From: Marine Group I thaumarchaeote
Lineage (GTDB): Archaea; Thermoproteota; Nitrososphaeria; Nitrososphaerales; Nitrosopumilaceae
Length of the DNA stretch: 64,000 nt
Reading direction: 5' to 3'
Assembly (NCBI GenBank): GCA_013390785.1
Contig: JACASW010000004.1
Coordinates: forward strand, 38,816-102,815
Positions within the stretch are counted from its first letter, which is position 1. Each line of letters begins with the position of its first letter. Shown here piece after piece: positions 34,899 to 47,002 of this stretch. The notes under the pieces were generated by a model that saw nothing but the letters and a program-made list of their open reading frames with translations, searched no databases and was not told the origin of the DNA. The position numbers and the translations under genes are program-made.

Positions 34899-35078
34899 CT
34901 ATCTTAAATCATTCTTATTATGTGCACATTTAGGGCATTTCAAGCCATTAATTTTATCTCCACAAACTCTGCAATACATAGAAAATCCTAGTGTATCATA
35001 TTTTGAAGTTCTAACGTATTTGTAAACTAAAACTACGATAACTAAAATTCCAATCGCTGCTGCTACAATCCATAACAT
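34899..35078 (-). CDS. Small membrane-anchored zinc ribbon protein, 59 aa
   Basis: One N-terminal TM helix (about residues 2-22, LWIVAAAIGILVIVVLVY) followed by a short linker and a zinc ribbon with CRVC and CPKC pairs (CGDKINGLKCPKCAH). Type of small protein common in archaea; function unknown. The start may be either of two adjacent Met codons (35081 or 35078). Convergent with fen, upstream of trxB in the opposite order. Confidence 0.65.
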   Translation of the reverse strand: MLWIVAAAIGILVIVVLVYKYVRTSKYDTLGFSMYCRVCGDKINGLKCPKCAHNKNDLR

Positions 35079-35115
35079 CATATTGTAATTACAACAAACC
35101 AGTATTTATCTCAAA

Positions 35116-36087
35116 TTAATAATGGAAAACTTGGCCGCCTATCTGCTTCTTCCAGTCAGCACGTATACCTGGTTTACCTTTTAATTTTTCAACATAATTA
35201 AATGCAGAAAGTCCAGCATTAGAACCATCACCACATGCAACAATAATCTGTTTGTATGGAATTGTGGTAGCATCACCAGCAGCAAATATTGCTGGATGAC
35301 TTGTCATACCACCAGACTCTATTTCAATTTCACCTTTAGTATTTATTTTCACTAAATGCTTAACATAATCAAGATTAATCTTAGAGCCCAATTCAATAAA
35401 TAATGCATCAACATCCAATACTTTTTCAGCTCCAGATGAATCAACTATTGTGATCTGCTGTAGAGTAGAATTACCAGAAATTGATTTCACTGATGATTGT
35501 GTAATAATTTCAATATTTTTGTTATTTTCTAATGTTGCAACAAGATCCTTATCACCAGCAAGTTTTGAGCCCTTTAAGATCAAATACATTTTGGAAGCCA
35601 TACGTGATAATAACAAACCAGATTCTACAAGGTAAGATCCTACGCCAACAGAGGCAGTCGTTCTCCCCTGGTAAAATGGTGCATCGCATTTAGTACAGTA
35701 ATGAATTCCTTTGTTAAAATATTCTGATTCATTTTCAACACCAAGCATATTTGGTACTTTACCTGGTGCCAACACAATTGCTTTTGCTTTATACTCAGAA
35801 CGTGTTGTTTTTATTTTAAAACCACCATCAGATTCGTCAATTTTTTCGACTGTATCATAAACTATTTCTCCCTTAAATGACAAGTATTGTGTTTCAAGTG
35901 TCTTAGCCAATATTTGTCCACTAGACATTATAGTACCGGGATAATTTTCTAATTTTGGGATTAAGTTCATCTGCCCACCCAAATCCTTTGAGATGATTAA
36001 ACATGATACATTTTGTCTTGCAACATACATACCAGCTGAAAGACCTGCTGGTCCTGCTCCTACTATTACAATTTCAAATTCTTGCAA
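35116..36087 (-). CDS. trxB: Thioredoxin reductase (NAD(P)H-dependent)
   Basis: Reduces thioredoxin for cytoplasmic redox control. FAD site IVIVGAGPAGLSAGMYVARQ (6-25), the redox-active pair in HYCTKCDAPFYQGR, the second nucleotide motif SVGVGSYLVESG and the C-terminal AIFAAGDATTIPYKQIIVAC. The nucleotide-binding motif is GVGSYLVESG rather than the common GGGNSA, so the cofactor preference is unclear. 323 aa. Followed downstream by nothing close; a RAM gene lies just upstream (3 bases), suggesting co-transcription. Confidence 0.92.
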   Translation of the reverse strand: MQEFEIVIVGAGPAGLSAGMYVARQNVSCLIISKDLGGQMNLIPKLENYPGTIMSSGQILAKTLETQYLSFKGEIVYDTVEKIDESDGGFKIKTTRSEYKAKAIVLAPGKVPNMLGVENESEYFNKGIHYCTKCDAPFYQGRTTASVGVGSYLVESGLLLSRMASKMYLILKGSKLAGDKDLVATLENNKNIEIITQSSVKSISGNSTLQQITIVDSSGAEKVLDVDALFIELGSKINLDYVKHLVKINTKGEIEIESGGMTSHPAIFAAGDATTIPYKQIIVACGDGSNAGLSAFNYVEKLKGKPGIRADWKKQIGGQVFHY

Positions 36088-36090
36088 TTC

Positions 36091-36363
36091 TTATTCTAAA
36101 ATTGCGCCAGCTATACCCACAGTGACAAGTGATGTCATATTTGTAATTCCGTCAAGTTCATGTAAATCTACATCAATTGTTTTTTTGATAGCACCCATAT
36201 CATTTGATTCTAAAATTATCATTAGATCATAAATTCCATACATTGTCTTGACATTTTCTACAGTTGGCAGTGATCTAGCTTTATTGATAATATCTTTCTG
36301 ATGTTTGTAATCGACATTTAATAAAACGTAAGCCTGATTCCTAGATGATTTTTCATCAACCAT
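36091..36363 (-). CDS. Stand-alone RAM (Lrp/AsnC ligand-binding) domain protein
   Basis: 90-aa RAM domain without HTH: NQAYVLLNVDYKHQKDIINK, ENVKTMYGIYDLMIILESND and ITNMTSLVTVGIAGAI. ATG 36363 is chosen over 36384 because a TATA-like element at 36385-36392 sits 25 bases upstream of it. It precedes trxB by 3 bases and is probably in one transcript with it. Confidence 0.82.
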   Translation of the reverse strand: MVDEKSSRNQAYVLLNVDYKHQKDIINKARSLPTVENVKTMYGIYDLMIILESNDMGAIKKTIDVDLHELDGITNMTSLVTVGIAGAILE

Positions 36364-36384
36364 GAAAATTAGTAGGATAATCAT

Positions 36385-36392
36385 GATAAAAG
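36385..36392 (-). promoter_or_regulatory. TATA box for the RAM gene
   Basis: CTTTTATC on the minus strand, 25 bases before ATG 36363; it supports a leaderless transcript and shows the RAM gene does not depend on the small RNA promoter further upstream. Confidence 0.45.
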
Positions 36393-36419
36393 AGTTTTTG
36401 AAATTCTAAAACTGAGATG

Positions 36420-36519
36420 TCATGAGGGTAGAATTTGCCCGCTGTTTGGTACTAGGATGGGAGTTTTATTTTACATCCACCCTCGTGCGGATTCATTCTT
36501 ACGCACTCCCCCACAACTG
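36420..36519 (-). ncRNA. Probable structured small RNA, about 100 nt, unassigned
   Basis: A GC-rich island in AT-rich spacer downstream of the rRNA operon. On the minus strand it has its own TATA box (36540-36549) placing a start near 36518. Predicted helices: GUGCG/CGCAC (36502-36506 with 36485-36489), GAGGGU/ACCCUC (36479-36484 with 36424-36429), GGAUG/CAUCC (36474-36478 with 36455-36459), and a possible end-to-end helix joining GUUGUGGGG with CCCUCAUGAC as an alternative. No coding frame of interest. It does not match 5S rRNA, RNase P or SRP RNA as far as I can judge. The 3' end is near a short T-run (CAGTTTTAG). Confidence 0.55.
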
Positions 36520-36539
36520 TTTACAACAAAAAATTACCT

Positions 36540-36549
36540 CATATAATCC
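36540..36549 (-). promoter_or_regulatory. TATA box upstream of the small RNA
   Basis: GGATTATATG on the minus strand, about 26 bases before the predicted start of the GC-rich small RNA near 36518. It is similar to the rRNA operon TATA box GGTTTATATG at 41437-41446. Confidence 0.55.
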
Positions 36550-36578
36550 TAGTAATTAGTTTCAAGCAAAAACCAATT

Positions 36579-36585
36579 AAAAAAA
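36579..36585 (-). terminator. T7 run at the end of the rRNA operon
   Basis: Seven T on the minus strand immediately beyond the 23S processing stem; a likely rRNA operon terminator. Confidence 0.5.
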
Positions 36586-36604
36586 TGAATCGTCATGTAT
36601 AGTC

Positions 36605-39639
<3,035 letters not shown>

Positions 39640-39659
39640 GACTATACATGACGATCATT
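39640..39659 (-). other. 23S rRNA processing stem, upstream arm (partner 36584-36604)
   Basis: The 16-base segment 39640-39655 is an exact reverse complement of 36589-36604, and four further pairs form after a one-base bulge. This brings the two ends of 23S together, the standard substrate for cleavage before maturation. Confidence 0.85.
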
Positions 39660-39760
39660 GCAAGCCCCCGGTGGAGACCTGCTACATCCTTCATACAACA
39701 TTTTCATGATGTATTGCATCGATGGTGATGCAAAGATTATGTGCTTTCCGTAATTCTTTC

Positions 39761-41233
<1,473 letters not shown>

Positions 41234-41267
41234 CTGAATCTTAGAAGTATAATTTGTACTATTATTG

Positions 41268-41292
41268 GAATTAACGGAATGCACATAATCTT
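41268..41292 (-). other. 16S rRNA processing stem, upstream arm (partner 39733-39756)
   Basis: Leader and trailer of the 16S pair over about 23 bp: a perfect 12-bp helix (41281-41292 with 39733-39744), an A/A mismatch, a 6-bp helix (41274-41279 with 39746-39751), a bulged U and a 5-bp helix (41268-41272 with 39752-39756). This resembles a bulge-helix-bulge substrate for the splicing endonuclease. Confidence 0.8.
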
Positions 41293-41436
41293 CACATTTC
41301 AGATTTGATCTTTTGGTCAAATCCACATTTTGTATGCGTAACTGGAGGCTCGTAAATCATAAAATGGCCCATTGCCACACTTCATCACAAGCGCCGCTCT
41401 TGCGTTACGTATGCAAAAGTTGAGATTGATTGAATA

Positions 41437-41446
41437 CATATAAACC
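41437..41446 (-). promoter_or_regulatory. TATA box of the rRNA operon
   Basis: GGTTTATATG on the minus strand about 205 bases upstream of the 16S gene; preceded (in transcription direction) by a T-run and followed by a leader with the processing stem. The remaining 41234-41517 spacer holds only this leader and the start region of the HemL-like gene. Confidence 0.6.
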
Positions 41447-41517
41447 ATTCAAAAAAAAAATTGAAAAAAATACGATTTCTGCGATCAGTAATATATTACA
41501 GAATATAGTGTTTACAA

Positions 41518-42834
41518 ATGATAAAAACTAGTTTAAAATCTTATAGGAAAAAGACGAAAAAATCTTCAAATCTTTTTAAAAAATCTAAAAAACTTCATGT
41601 TAACGGTGTTCATCATAATATAAGATTCTTTGAGCCATATCCGTTTATAGTAAAAGCCTCGAATGGGAAGTATCTAGTTGATGTCGATTCTAACAAATAC
41701 GTTGATTATTGGATGGGTCATTGGAGCCTTCTTTTAGGTCATTCGCCAAAAGATGTTAAAACAAATGTAAGAATACAACTTGAAAACGGCTGGATGCATG
41801 GTACTGCCAGTAAAAACTCAATCGAATTATCCGAAATAATTTCAAAAGCTGTTCCGGTAGCTGAAAAAATCCGCTACACATCAACTGGAACAGAAGCAAC
41901 AATGTATGCCGTTAGACTTGCTAGAACAGCTACTAAAAGAAAAACAATAGCAAAGATTGATGGTGGTTGGCATGGATACACTACAGATTTGCTTAAGACA
42001 GTAAATTGGCCATTCAATAAATCTGAAAGTAATGGACTGGTTGATGAAAAATATATCATATCGCTTCCATTCAATGATCTAGAAAGTTCAATCAAAATTT
42101 TGAAGTCAAAAAAGAATGATTTAGCAGCAGTTATCATTGAACCAGTTCTTGGTGGAGGTGGAAGTATTCCAGCAACAAAAGATTATCTACTGGGAATAGA
42201 AGAATTTTGCCACAAAAATAATTCACTATTTATCCTTGATGAGATTGTGACTGGTTTTAGGTTTAGATATGGATGCTTGTACGAGACTATGAAACTTGAT
42301 CCTGACATAATAACACTTGGGAAAATTGTAGGCGGTGGATTTCCAATTGGTATAATTTCTGGTAAAAATGAGTTTATGAATTATGCAAATACATCCAGAT
42401 TCTCAAAATTAGGCCGTGCATACATAGGTGGCGGTACATTCTCCGCAAATCCACTTTCGATGATCGCTGGCAATTCAACGCTAAATACAATCAAAAAGAA
42501 AGGTAACAAACTTTATCAAAAATTAAATGATTTTGGTTCAGAAACTAGAAAGATGCTTGATAAAAAATTTGCTGGAAGTGTGATTACAACTGGAATGGGT
42601 TCTTTGTTTCTAACACATTTTTTGAGTACTAAAGTACACGAAATTAACAATGCTGCTGATGTGGCAAAATGTAACACAAAAAAACTGCATGACTATCATT
42701 TTCACATGATAGCAAATGATGGAATATTCTTTTTGCCAGGAAAATTGGGTGTATTTTCAGATGCTCATACAAAATCTGATATTAAAGCCATAGCAAAATC
42801 TACTGACCAATTCCTTACAACATTTAAAAAATAA
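41518..42834 (+). CDS. Class III aminotransferase, glutamate-1-semialdehyde aminomutase (HemL)-like
   Basis: PLP-dependent class III aminotransferase. TSTGTEATMYAVRLAR (131-146) forms the phosphate/PLP pocket, DEIVTGFR (241-248) holds the PLP Asp and Lys269 (ITLGKIVGGGFPIG) is the Schiff-base lysine. The GTFSANPLSMIAG segment matches glutamate-1-semialdehyde aminomutases, which isomerise GSA to 5-aminolevulinate for tetrapyrroles. The N-terminal 25 residues are very basic and unusual. Related aminotransferases of other specificity cannot be excluded, so no symbol is given. It is divergent from the rRNA operon. Confidence 0.85.
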   Translation: MIKTSLKSYRKKTKKSSNLFKKSKKLHVNGVHHNIRFFEPYPFIVKASNGKYLVDVDSNKYVDYWMGHWSLLLGHSPKDVKTNVRIQLENGWMHGTASKNSIELSEIISKAVPVAEKIRYTSTGTEATMYAVRLARTATKRKTIAKIDGGWHGYTTDLLKTVNWPFNKSESNGLVDEKYIISLPFNDLESSIKILKSKKNDLAAVIIEPVLGGGGSIPATKDYLLGIEEFCHKNNSLFILDEIVTGFRFRYGCLYETMKLDPDIITLGKIVGGGFPIGIISGKNEFMNYANTSRFSKLGRAYIGGGTFSANPLSMIAGNSTLNTIKKKGNKLYQKLNDFGSETRKMLDKKFAGSVITTGMGSLFLTHFLSTKVHEINNAADVAKCNTKKLHDYHFHMIANDGIFFLPGKLGVFSDAHTKSDIKAIAKSTDQFLTTFKK

Positions 42835-42858
42835 ACTAACATAATACAACTGAATATT

Positions 42859-43677
42859 ATGATATTTTTTGCTGCCAAAGAAAAAACTGAGGATTTATTT
42901 TATCAGGCAATGTCATTTATGGAAAAAAAACAACCGAAGTCTGCAATACCATTTTTCAAAAAAATTGTAAAGCAAGATCCAAAAAATACAGATGCATTGT
43001 ATAACCACGGCATTGCACTAAATCAGCTGAAAAAATACCAAGATGCAATTACATGCTTTGATAAAGTACTTGATATTGATCCAAAATACATTGCAGCTGT
43101 CAATAACCGTGGTATATCATTAGCAGAAATGGGTAATACAGATGATGCACTAGAATATTACAATAAAGCAATAGAGATTAATCCGAAATATGCTGAAGCG
43201 CATTACAACAAAGGAGTACTTTATGATAGACTATTACGACATGAAGATGCACTGCAGAGTTTAGATGAAGCACTAAAATGTGATTCAGGAAAGATCAATG
43301 CAGCATTTTACAGAGGCATTGTACTAGGAAAGATGAAAAAACATGAGGAAGCATTAAACTGCTTTGAGAATATTTGCCGAAAACATCCAAAGCATATGCA
43401 TGCATTTTTTCAAAAAGGAATGGCGTTAGCTGAGCTTGGAAGACATGATAAAGCTTTAGCAATTTTTGATAAATTACTAGAACTTGACGAAGGCAACGTC
43501 AATGTAATCTATGCAATGGCACGAAGTAATGCAGCTATGGGTAATGCCGGAAGAGCGTTGTATCTATTAGAACAAGCAATCAAAAAAGATCGAAAAACAA
43601 TCAAAAAATGGGCTATGGAAGATGAATTTTTTGATTCACTACTAGATGAACCAAAGTTTAGTAAACTTATCAAGTGA
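42859..43677 (+). CDS. Tetratricopeptide repeat protein, 272 aa
   Basis: Made mostly of TPR units: for example NTDALYNHGIALNQLKKYQDA, YIAAVNNRGISLAEMGNTDD, YAEAHYNKGVLYDRLLRHED, MHAFFQKGMALAELGRHDKA. About six repeats in residues 18-240, then a helical C-terminus (WAMEDEFFDSLLDEPKF). Likely a protein-interaction scaffold in the cytoplasm. No partner is indicated. Confidence 0.9.
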   Translation: MIFFAAKEKTEDLFYQAMSFMEKKQPKSAIPFFKKIVKQDPKNTDALYNHGIALNQLKKYQDAITCFDKVLDIDPKYIAAVNNRGISLAEMGNTDDALEYYNKAIEINPKYAEAHYNKGVLYDRLLRHEDALQSLDEALKCDSGKINAAFYRGIVLGKMKKHEEALNCFENICRKHPKHMHAFFQKGMALAELGRHDKALAIFDKLLELDEGNVNVIYAMARSNAAMGNAGRALYLLEQAIKKDRKTIKKWAMEDEFFDSLLDEPKFSKLIK

Positions 43678-43679
43678 TT

Positions 43680-44393
43680 TTACAAAACTTTTTTTCTTAT
43701 ACCATCTATTCTCATTATACGTACATTTTTTTTCGGTCCAATTAATCTAGCTTCATAAATTGGCACGTACAATTCAATTATTTCATTCACAACAACCTTT
43801 TCGACCAAATTACGTCTACCGATTGAAACAGATTTTTTTAATTTTGTAATCAGTCTGTCCGCAGCAGCATCATAAGTAATTTCAGGTTTTTTAACATTAT
43901 TTTTTACTTTTCCCAATGTACGTCTTGGATAACTCTCAATGAGTCTTGAGCTCATTTTGTAAGGCATTTTAATTTCCTTCCCATGATGATCAAATGCAAC
44001 TTCCTTTTCTTCTTCCAAAAATACATGTTCTTCTATTTCCAAGTCAATTTGATTTTTCTTTCTTGTACTTGATTTTACTTTAGTACGTAATCTTCCTAAA
44101 ACACCTTTACCACGTTTTACAGGAAATGTGAAGCCACCAACAAGTATTTCCTTAACATTTGGTTTAACATTAATCGTATGAATGACTTTTCTGTAAAAGT
44201 CTGCATTGTATTTCCCTGATAAAATTAAAAAAGCTTCGTAGGATAATTTTAGTGAATGTACATGTACTTCGGTTTTGCTAGGTTTTTGTAACATACTTCT
44301 AAAACGTGATGTTTTTCTATTTTCAACAATTTCTTCTGCCTCACTCAAATCTAATGTAGGTCGTAAAACTACTGTCTTAACTGTGTAAACCAA
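43680..44393 (-). CDS. Hypothetical protein, 237 aa
   Basis: Unrecognised, basic protein with three parts: an N-terminal segment (VVLRPTLDLSEAEEIVENRK), a beta-rich middle with VHVHSLKLSYEAFLILSGKY and VGGFTFPVKRGKGVLG, and a C-terminal half rich in Lys (ITKLKKSVSIGRRNLVEK; ELYVPIYEARLIGPKKNVRI). Looks cytoplasmic. Convergent with the TPR gene. Probably conserved among related archaea, but I cannot assign a role. Confidence 0.65.
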   Translation of the reverse strand: MVYTVKTVVLRPTLDLSEAEEIVENRKTSRFRSMLQKPSKTEVHVHSLKLSYEAFLILSGKYNADFYRKVIHTINVKPNVKEILVGGFTFPVKRGKGVLGRLRTKVKSSTRKKNQIDLEIEEHVFLEEEKEVAFDHHGKEIKMPYKMSSRLIESYPRRTLGKVKNNVKKPEITYDAAADRLITKLKKSVSIGRRNLVEKVVVNEIIELYVPIYEARLIGPKKNVRIMRIDGIRKKVL

Positions 44394-44488
44394 GTAACTA
44401 AATCTAACAGCACAATGTTATAAACAATAGCATAAAGCTCGTAATTGTTGATTGAAGATAGATTAGACGTTTGTTAGGAATGTGAACC

Positions 44489-44596
44489 TTAAGGAAATAC
44501 TACAAATCGTAACACCAAAAATCCAATAGTTATAACGCCTAACGCAATACCCAAACCGATATTTTTTTTATGATAGCTCAACCACTCATTTTCCAT
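44489..44596 (-). CDS. Tiny single-span membrane protein, 35 aa
   Basis: ATG frame encoding MENEWLSYHKKN, a hydrophobic helix (about 13-33, IGLGIALGVITIGFLVLRFV) and a final VFP. It lies in the 360-base gap between the hypothetical gene and the cupin gene; the rest of that gap is AT-rich with no other structure seen. Fourth member of the tiny membrane set. Confidence 0.5.
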   Translation of the reverse strand: MENEWLSYHKKNIGLGIALGVITIGFLVLRFVVFP

Positions 44597-44753
44597 ATAG
44601 TATACCAAGAATGCCAGTAAATAATTATTTAATGGTACATAAATTCAAGTAGAACTAAGAATTTTCAAGTGTGAACGTATTCTGTTGTTTAAATGACCGA
44701 ATTGTAAGCTTGCCAATAGTTTTTATGATTATGCATTATATCGCTATCAATAA

Positions 44754-45209
44754 ATGAAAAAATGCAATATAGACAATGCACCAATTAAAAAAGTAAAAAA
44801 GGACTACTTTACTGGTCCAGTAACACTTCGAGAAATCTCTAGAATTACCAAGCCAACTGAACATGATATCTATCATGTAACATTTAAAAAATCAGCTAGA
44901 ACTAAACTTCATTTTCATACTGGAGGTCAAATGCTTATTGTGACCAAAGGTAGTGGCAGTTTAGTTTATTATAAAAAAACCAGCAGGGGTACTACAAAGT
45001 TTAAAATCGCAAAGACTAGGATTATCAATTTGAATTGTGATGATGTAGTTTACATTCCACCAAAAATTCTGCATACGCACGGTTCTGTTAAAAAGAATGC
45101 AATTTTTTCCCATATTGCTGTGAATTTCTATTCAAAAAAGAATGAAAAACCTAGAACAGTATGGTATGAATCAGATCTAAGATCAAATGTTATATCTAAA
45201 ATACCGTAA
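44754..45209 (+). CDS. Cupin domain protein, 151 aa
   Basis: Single cupin barrel with both motifs: KLHFHTGGQMLIVTKGSGSL (motif 1, His, His, Gln, replacing the usual Glu) and DDVVYIPPKILHTHGSV (motif 2). The metal-binding His residues are present. The Glu-to-Gln change may alter metal binding. The N-terminus (about 25 residues) is basic. Function unknown; such proteins range from dioxygenases to regulators. Confidence 0.85.
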   Translation: MKKCNIDNAPIKKVKKDYFTGPVTLREISRITKPTEHDIYHVTFKKSARTKLHFHTGGQMLIVTKGSGSLVYYKKTSRGTTKFKIAKTRIINLNCDDVVYIPPKILHTHGSVKKNAIFSHIAVNFYSKKNEKPRTVWYESDLRSNVISKIP

Positions 45210-45254
45210 AACGTTCATGGAATTGTTTTTATCATGATATTGATTTAAGAGTAC

Positions 45255-46001
45255 ATGAACCGAATTCAGGCTCAGCAAATTTTGATGCTAAATTCAGATT
45301 CTACTTTTAATGATGCTAAGTATGCCTATCGAAAACTAACATTAGAATTACACCCAGACAAAAATAAGAATGAAGTAGATGGTAGAAGATTCAGAAATGT
45401 GTTAGAAGCATATCATTTCTTAAAGGCCCAAAATAAACTGGAAAATTCTAATTATAGAAAAAGATCAACCCAAACTGAGTCAAAGTATAGCAATAATCAA
45501 AATGCTCATGAAAATAAATCTCAATGGAAAAAATATACCAATCAGCAAAATTCGGAAGAAGACTGGAGTAAATTTACAAAAGATTTTGAGATGGATGAAA
45601 ACTTTTGGAGACAATATGAAAAATCATTTTGGAATGATTATGAACTTAGAAACAAGAAAAAATCTGAAAAGAATAACTTTGGAAAAGCATTTTGGGATGA
45701 AAGCCAAGAAAATGTTAATCCAAAATCCAAAAAGAAATACCATAATGAACAGGAACGTGTCTATAAACATGATTTAGCTGTAGACGTTGACAAGAGTTTG
45801 TGCATTGGTTGCTGTAGCTGTGAAACTATAGCCCCAAAGGTTTTTTCTGTTGACAAACTTAAGATGATAAATCCAAAATCACAAGTTTATAATCAACATG
45901 GTGCATCAGAGGAAAAAATAATGGATGCCGCAGAAACATGTCCAACACATGCAATTAATGTTAACGAAAGAAAATCTGGAAGAAAAATATACCCACGATA
46001 A
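45255..46001 (+). CDS. DnaJ-ferredoxin fusion (J domain plus 4Fe-4S)
   Basis: Residues 1-60 form a J domain with the invariant HPD (33-35, LELHPDKNK), which stimulates DnaK. A long Asn/Lys/Ser-rich linker (about 65-165) with aromatic-rich acidic pieces (EEDWSKFTKDFEMDENFWRQ) follows, and the C-terminus (about 172-240) is a single-cluster ferredoxin: Cys183, Cys186 and Cys189 with Cys229-Pro (LCIGCCSCET; TCPTHAINV). An extra Cys187 sits in the cluster loop. The DnaJ-Fer fusion is known in thaumarchaea and plant/algal chloroplasts, with transfer between them proposed in the literature (from memory). Confidence 0.93.
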   Translation: MNRIQAQQILMLNSDSTFNDAKYAYRKLTLELHPDKNKNEVDGRRFRNVLEAYHFLKAQNKLENSNYRKRSTQTESKYSNNQNAHENKSQWKKYTNQQNSEEDWSKFTKDFEMDENFWRQYEKSFWNDYELRNKKKSEKNNFGKAFWDESQENVNPKSKKKYHNEQERVYKHDLAVDVDKSLCIGCCSCETIAPKVFSVDKLKMINPKSQVYNQHGASEEKIMDAAETCPTHAINVNERKSGRKIYPR

Positions 46002-46412
46002 TCAACTACTCTTTATTTTAGCGCATAATTGTTCTAATTCTTCATCAGAGAGTTTTGGTCTATCATTAAACATACTATGTACAGGACCAGCTTGATCATC
46101 TGGCTCTCGTGGTATTAAATGAATATGAACATGCGGAATTTCTTGACCGCTGTCCTTTCCATTGTGTATTGCTAATAATGTAGAACCTGTGAGTTTATCC
46201 ACTTTAGAAATCACTTTGTGTACAGTATCAAAAAGATCATTGTTATCAATGTCTGTCATATCTTGTACTTTTTCATAATGATTTTTTGGGATTACCAATG
46301 TATGACCACGTGATACCGGAAATGCATCTAAAAATGCAATAGAATTTTCAGTTTCCGTAATTATCCTAGATGAAATTTCCTTGTTGACTATCTTACAGAA
46401 AATACAATCCAT
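46002..46412 (-). CDS. HIT family hydrolase
   Basis: 136-aa histidine-triad protein: an N-terminal CIFCKIVNKEISSRII, SRGHTLVIPKNHYEK and the HIT motif HVHIHLIPRE near residue 106. It is closer to the Hint/Fhit-like bacterial and archaeal type than the shorter HIT protein at 26892. It is separated from the DnaJ-Fer gene by the stop codons only (convergent). Confidence 0.92.
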   Translation of the reverse strand: MDCIFCKIVNKEISSRIITETENSIAFLDAFPVSRGHTLVIPKNHYEKVQDMTDIDNNDLFDTVHKVISKVDKLTGSTLLAIHNGKDSGQEIPHVHIHLIPREPDDQAGPVHSMFNDRPKLSDEELEQLCAKIKSS

Positions 46413-46449
46413 GTTCTAGTTAAAAAGGAATAAAGTATAAAGTGAATCG

Positions 46450-46746
46450 CTATGGATTAACAATTTCCGCATATGCCATATCCTTTCCATACTTTATAGT
46501 AACAATATCACCTACCTCCTTATCACAGTTATCAATTGTTTTAGGAATATTATCTGAAGTATCTACAAGACATTTTATGCCAGTTATATCATGGGTCCAT
46601 TTTCCCATGATTTCAACTTCTTCATAAACATCTTCTCGGATTAAGTTCCAAAATGGAAAGATCAGAGTGGCTATAATTATGAAAGCTGCAATAAAAATAA
46701 AAAGAAACATCAATCCATATTTTTTTGAATCACTCATCTCTTCCAT
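46450..46746 (-). CDS. Single-span membrane protein, 98 aa
   Basis: N-terminal TM (about residues 10-31, YGLMFLFIFIAAFIIIATLIF) followed by an outside or cytoplasmic beta domain with EVEIMGKWTHDITGIKCLVD and DCDKEVGDIVTIKYGKDM. Two Cys. The C-terminal part has an OB/SH3-like pattern (GDIVTIKYGKD). No family recognised. ATG 46746 is taken rather than 46752. Confidence 0.65.
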   Translation of the reverse strand: MEEMSDSKKYGLMFLFIFIAAFIIIATLIFPFWNLIREDVYEEVEIMGKWTHDITGIKCLVDTSDNIPKTIDNCDKEVGDIVTIKYGKDMAYAEIVNP

Positions 46747-46778
46747 AATCATCTACCAATTTTTTTACAGTAAATAAA

Positions 46779-46949
46779 CTACCACAACCCGCCTTCGCCC
46801 GGACTACCACCAGCATCATCCATTTTTTTTTCTGGAACATTGCTATGTGCCTTTTTTTTATGTCGCTCTAAGCGTTCGGGACTAGGCAATTCTAGATCAC
46901 AAACATCACATTTTGTTTCACTCTTAGCCTTTTTGCCAAACAATCCCAT
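46779..46949 (-). CDS. Single C2H2 zinc-finger protein, 56 aa
   Basis: Short protein with one classical C2H2 finger: Cys14, Cys17, His30, His35 (KCDVCDLELPSPERLERHKK, then KAH), followed by a Gly-rich acidic tail ending GEGGLW. The start MGLFGKK (46949) is chosen since the upstream MIRQN is poor. Archaeal C2H2 fingers usually bind nucleic acid or protein. Related finger proteins lie at 48929-49539. Confidence 0.8.
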   Translation of the reverse strand: MGLFGKKAKSETKCDVCDLELPSPERLERHKKKAHSNVPEKKMDDAGGSPGEGGLW

Positions 46950-46971
46950 ATTTTGTCTTATCATGAAACAT

Positions 46972-46980
46972 GTTATAAAG
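46972..46980 (+). promoter_or_regulatory. TATA box for 3-hydroxyacyl-CoA dehydrogenase
   Basis: GTTATAAAG, centred about 26 bases before ATG 47003; supports that start and a leaderless message. Confidence 0.5.
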
Positions 46981-47002
46981 GATATTAATTTTCATGGACG
47001 GT

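Noticed and set aside
36420..36519. 5S rRNA next to the 23S gene
   Set aside because: The plus-strand segment GGTACTAGGATGGGAG resembles part of 5S, but the conserved CCGAAC...GAAGUUAAG segment is absent, the flanks are AT-rich and the predicted helices do not make the 5S fold.
36420..36519. H/ACA guide RNA
   Set aside because: An ACA follows the main stem, but the internal pocket is lopsided (0 versus about 25 nt), so the guide structure is not supported.
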